In this document: positions 6,055 to 6,556 of the stretch, in pieces
How the letters are laid out: every line of letters begins with the position of its first letter
Position numbering within the stretch: the stretch's first letter is position 1
Source of the DNA: Panacagrimonas sp.
Lineage (GTDB): Bacteria > Pseudomonadota > Gammaproteobacteria > Nevskiales > Nevskiaceae
Direction: 5' to 3'
DNA length: 6,556 nt
NCBI GenBank assembly: GCA_021773655.1
Contig: JAJFJX010000365.1
Span: forward strand, 1-6,556
Position numbers and translations under genes: made by a program
Notes under the pieces: generated by a model
What the model saw: the letters and a program-made list of their open reading frames with translations, nothing else
What the model was told of the DNA's origin: nothing
The model's database searches: none

Positions 6055-6556
6055 ATGCGTTCCCATTATTGCGGTCAGGTCACCGAAGCCTTGACCGGCG
6101 AAACCGTCTCGGTCTGCGGCTGGGTGCACCGGCGCCGCGATCACGGTGGCGTCATCTTCATCGACCTGCGTGACCGCGAGGGACTGCTGCAGTGCGTATT
6201 CGACCCGGACACCGTCGAGGCCTTTGCCCTGGCCGACCGGTTCCGTTCCGAGTACGTGGTCAGGATCACCGGCCGGGTGCGGCCACGCCCGGCGGGCACC
6301 GAAAACCCGAACCTGACCACCGGCAGGATCGAAGTGCTGGCCAAGTCGGCCGAGTTGCTCAACAGCGCGCAGACGCCGCCGTTCCAGCTCGATGACGACC
6401 ACGTCGGCGAGGACACCCGCCTCAAGTTCCGTTACGTCGACCTGCGCCGCCCGGCCCTGCAGAAGAACCTGCGGCTGCGCCACGACGTCATCCGCCGTAT
6501 CCGCAACTACATGGACGAGCAGGGTTTCGTCGATGTGGAAACACCGATCCTGACCC
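6055..6556 (+). CDS. aspS: Aspartyl-tRNA synthetase, N-terminal 167 codons (runs off window)
   Basis: Class II synthetase that charges tRNA-Asp with aspartate in the cytoplasm. The visible part holds the whole anticodon-binding OB-fold: MRSHYCGQV at the start, VCGWVHRRRDHGGVIFIDLR (20-39), LLQCVFDP (44-51), ITGRVRPRPAGTENPN (71-86) and GRIEVL. The hinge and the start of the catalytic domain follow (TRLKFRYVDLRRP, then GFVDVETPIL with Pro164 of class II motif 1). The catalytic core is outside the window. His30, followed by Gly-Gly, and the longer RPRPAGTENPN loop with Gly81 are of the Pseudomonas type. In P. aeruginosa, from memory, the equivalent His31 and Gly82 relax anticodon recognition so that the enzyme also charges tRNA-Asn. 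A non-discriminating enzyme feeding GatCAB amidation is therefore likely, but this is inferred from two positions. The ATG at 6055 matches the family N-terminus and has no Shine-Dalgarno sequence. Confidence 0.97.
   Translation, partial: MRSHYCGQVTEALTGETVSVCGWVHRRRDHGGVIFIDLRDREGLLQCVFDPDTVEAFALADRFRSEYVVRITGRVRPRPAGTENPNLTTGRIEVLAKSAELLNSAQTPPFQLDDDHVGEDTRLKFRYVDLRRPALQKNLRLRHDVIRRIRNYMDEQGFVDVETPILT

Overview
The window is GC-rich chromosomal DNA, most likely from a high-GC gammaproteobacterium. Three things suggest this: an EttA that matches E. coli EttA in length and catalytic positions, a FmdB-type zinc-ribbon gene directly upstream of aspS (an order I know from pseudomonads and relatives), and an AspRS N-terminus of the Pseudomonas type. 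I cannot name the genus. I see no phage, transposase, CRISPR, tRNA or rRNA, and no obvious undescribed multi-gene system. The genes are ordinary; the most interesting signals are small-scale architecture at gene junctions.

Left edge (1-461). A plus-strand gene enters from outside the window and ends at a TGA at 110-112. Its last ~36 codons plus ~33 nt of downstream sequence are repeated almost perfectly with a 158-bp period, giving a second copy ending at TGA 268-270. The only mismatch (80 vs 238) is synonymous in that frame. A short intergenic stretch with two or three stem-loops follows, including a 39-nt imperfect palindrome at 340-378, between this gene and the convergent operon to its right.

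Minus-strand operon (2694 down to 462). pxpA-pxpB-pxpC encode the three subunits of the prokaryotic ATP-dependent 5-oxoprolinase, which opens 5-oxo-L-proline (pyroglutamate) to L-glutamate. pxpB and pxpC overlap by ATGA. pxpA and pxpB are joined by a 30-bp tract of six pentamers, which produces a chain of overlapping stop/start (ATGA) steps made of Met-Thr-stop mini-ORFs.

Middle (2695-4953). A 472-bp stretch without a recognisable gene separates the pxp operon from ettA (minus strand), the translational throttle ABC-F ATPase. A compact divergent promoter region (4832-4953) lies between ettA and the next plus-strand gene. It contains an ettA -10-like box inside a short palindrome and a better sigma70-like promoter for the plus-strand gene.

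Right side (4954-6556, plus strand). First comes an exported 164-aa protein that joins a DUF4124-like N-terminal motif to a BamE/SmpA-like C-terminal motif. Next is a FmdB-family zinc-ribbon protein with a long Ala/Lys/Pro-rich tail. A 7-bp stem with a T-tract forms a convincing intrinsic terminator, and its loop contains TACAAT, the best -10 candidate for aspS. The first 167 codons of aspS then run off the window. The pxp operon is metabolic and functionally separate; ettA, fmdB and aspS are conserved core genes, two of them translation-related.
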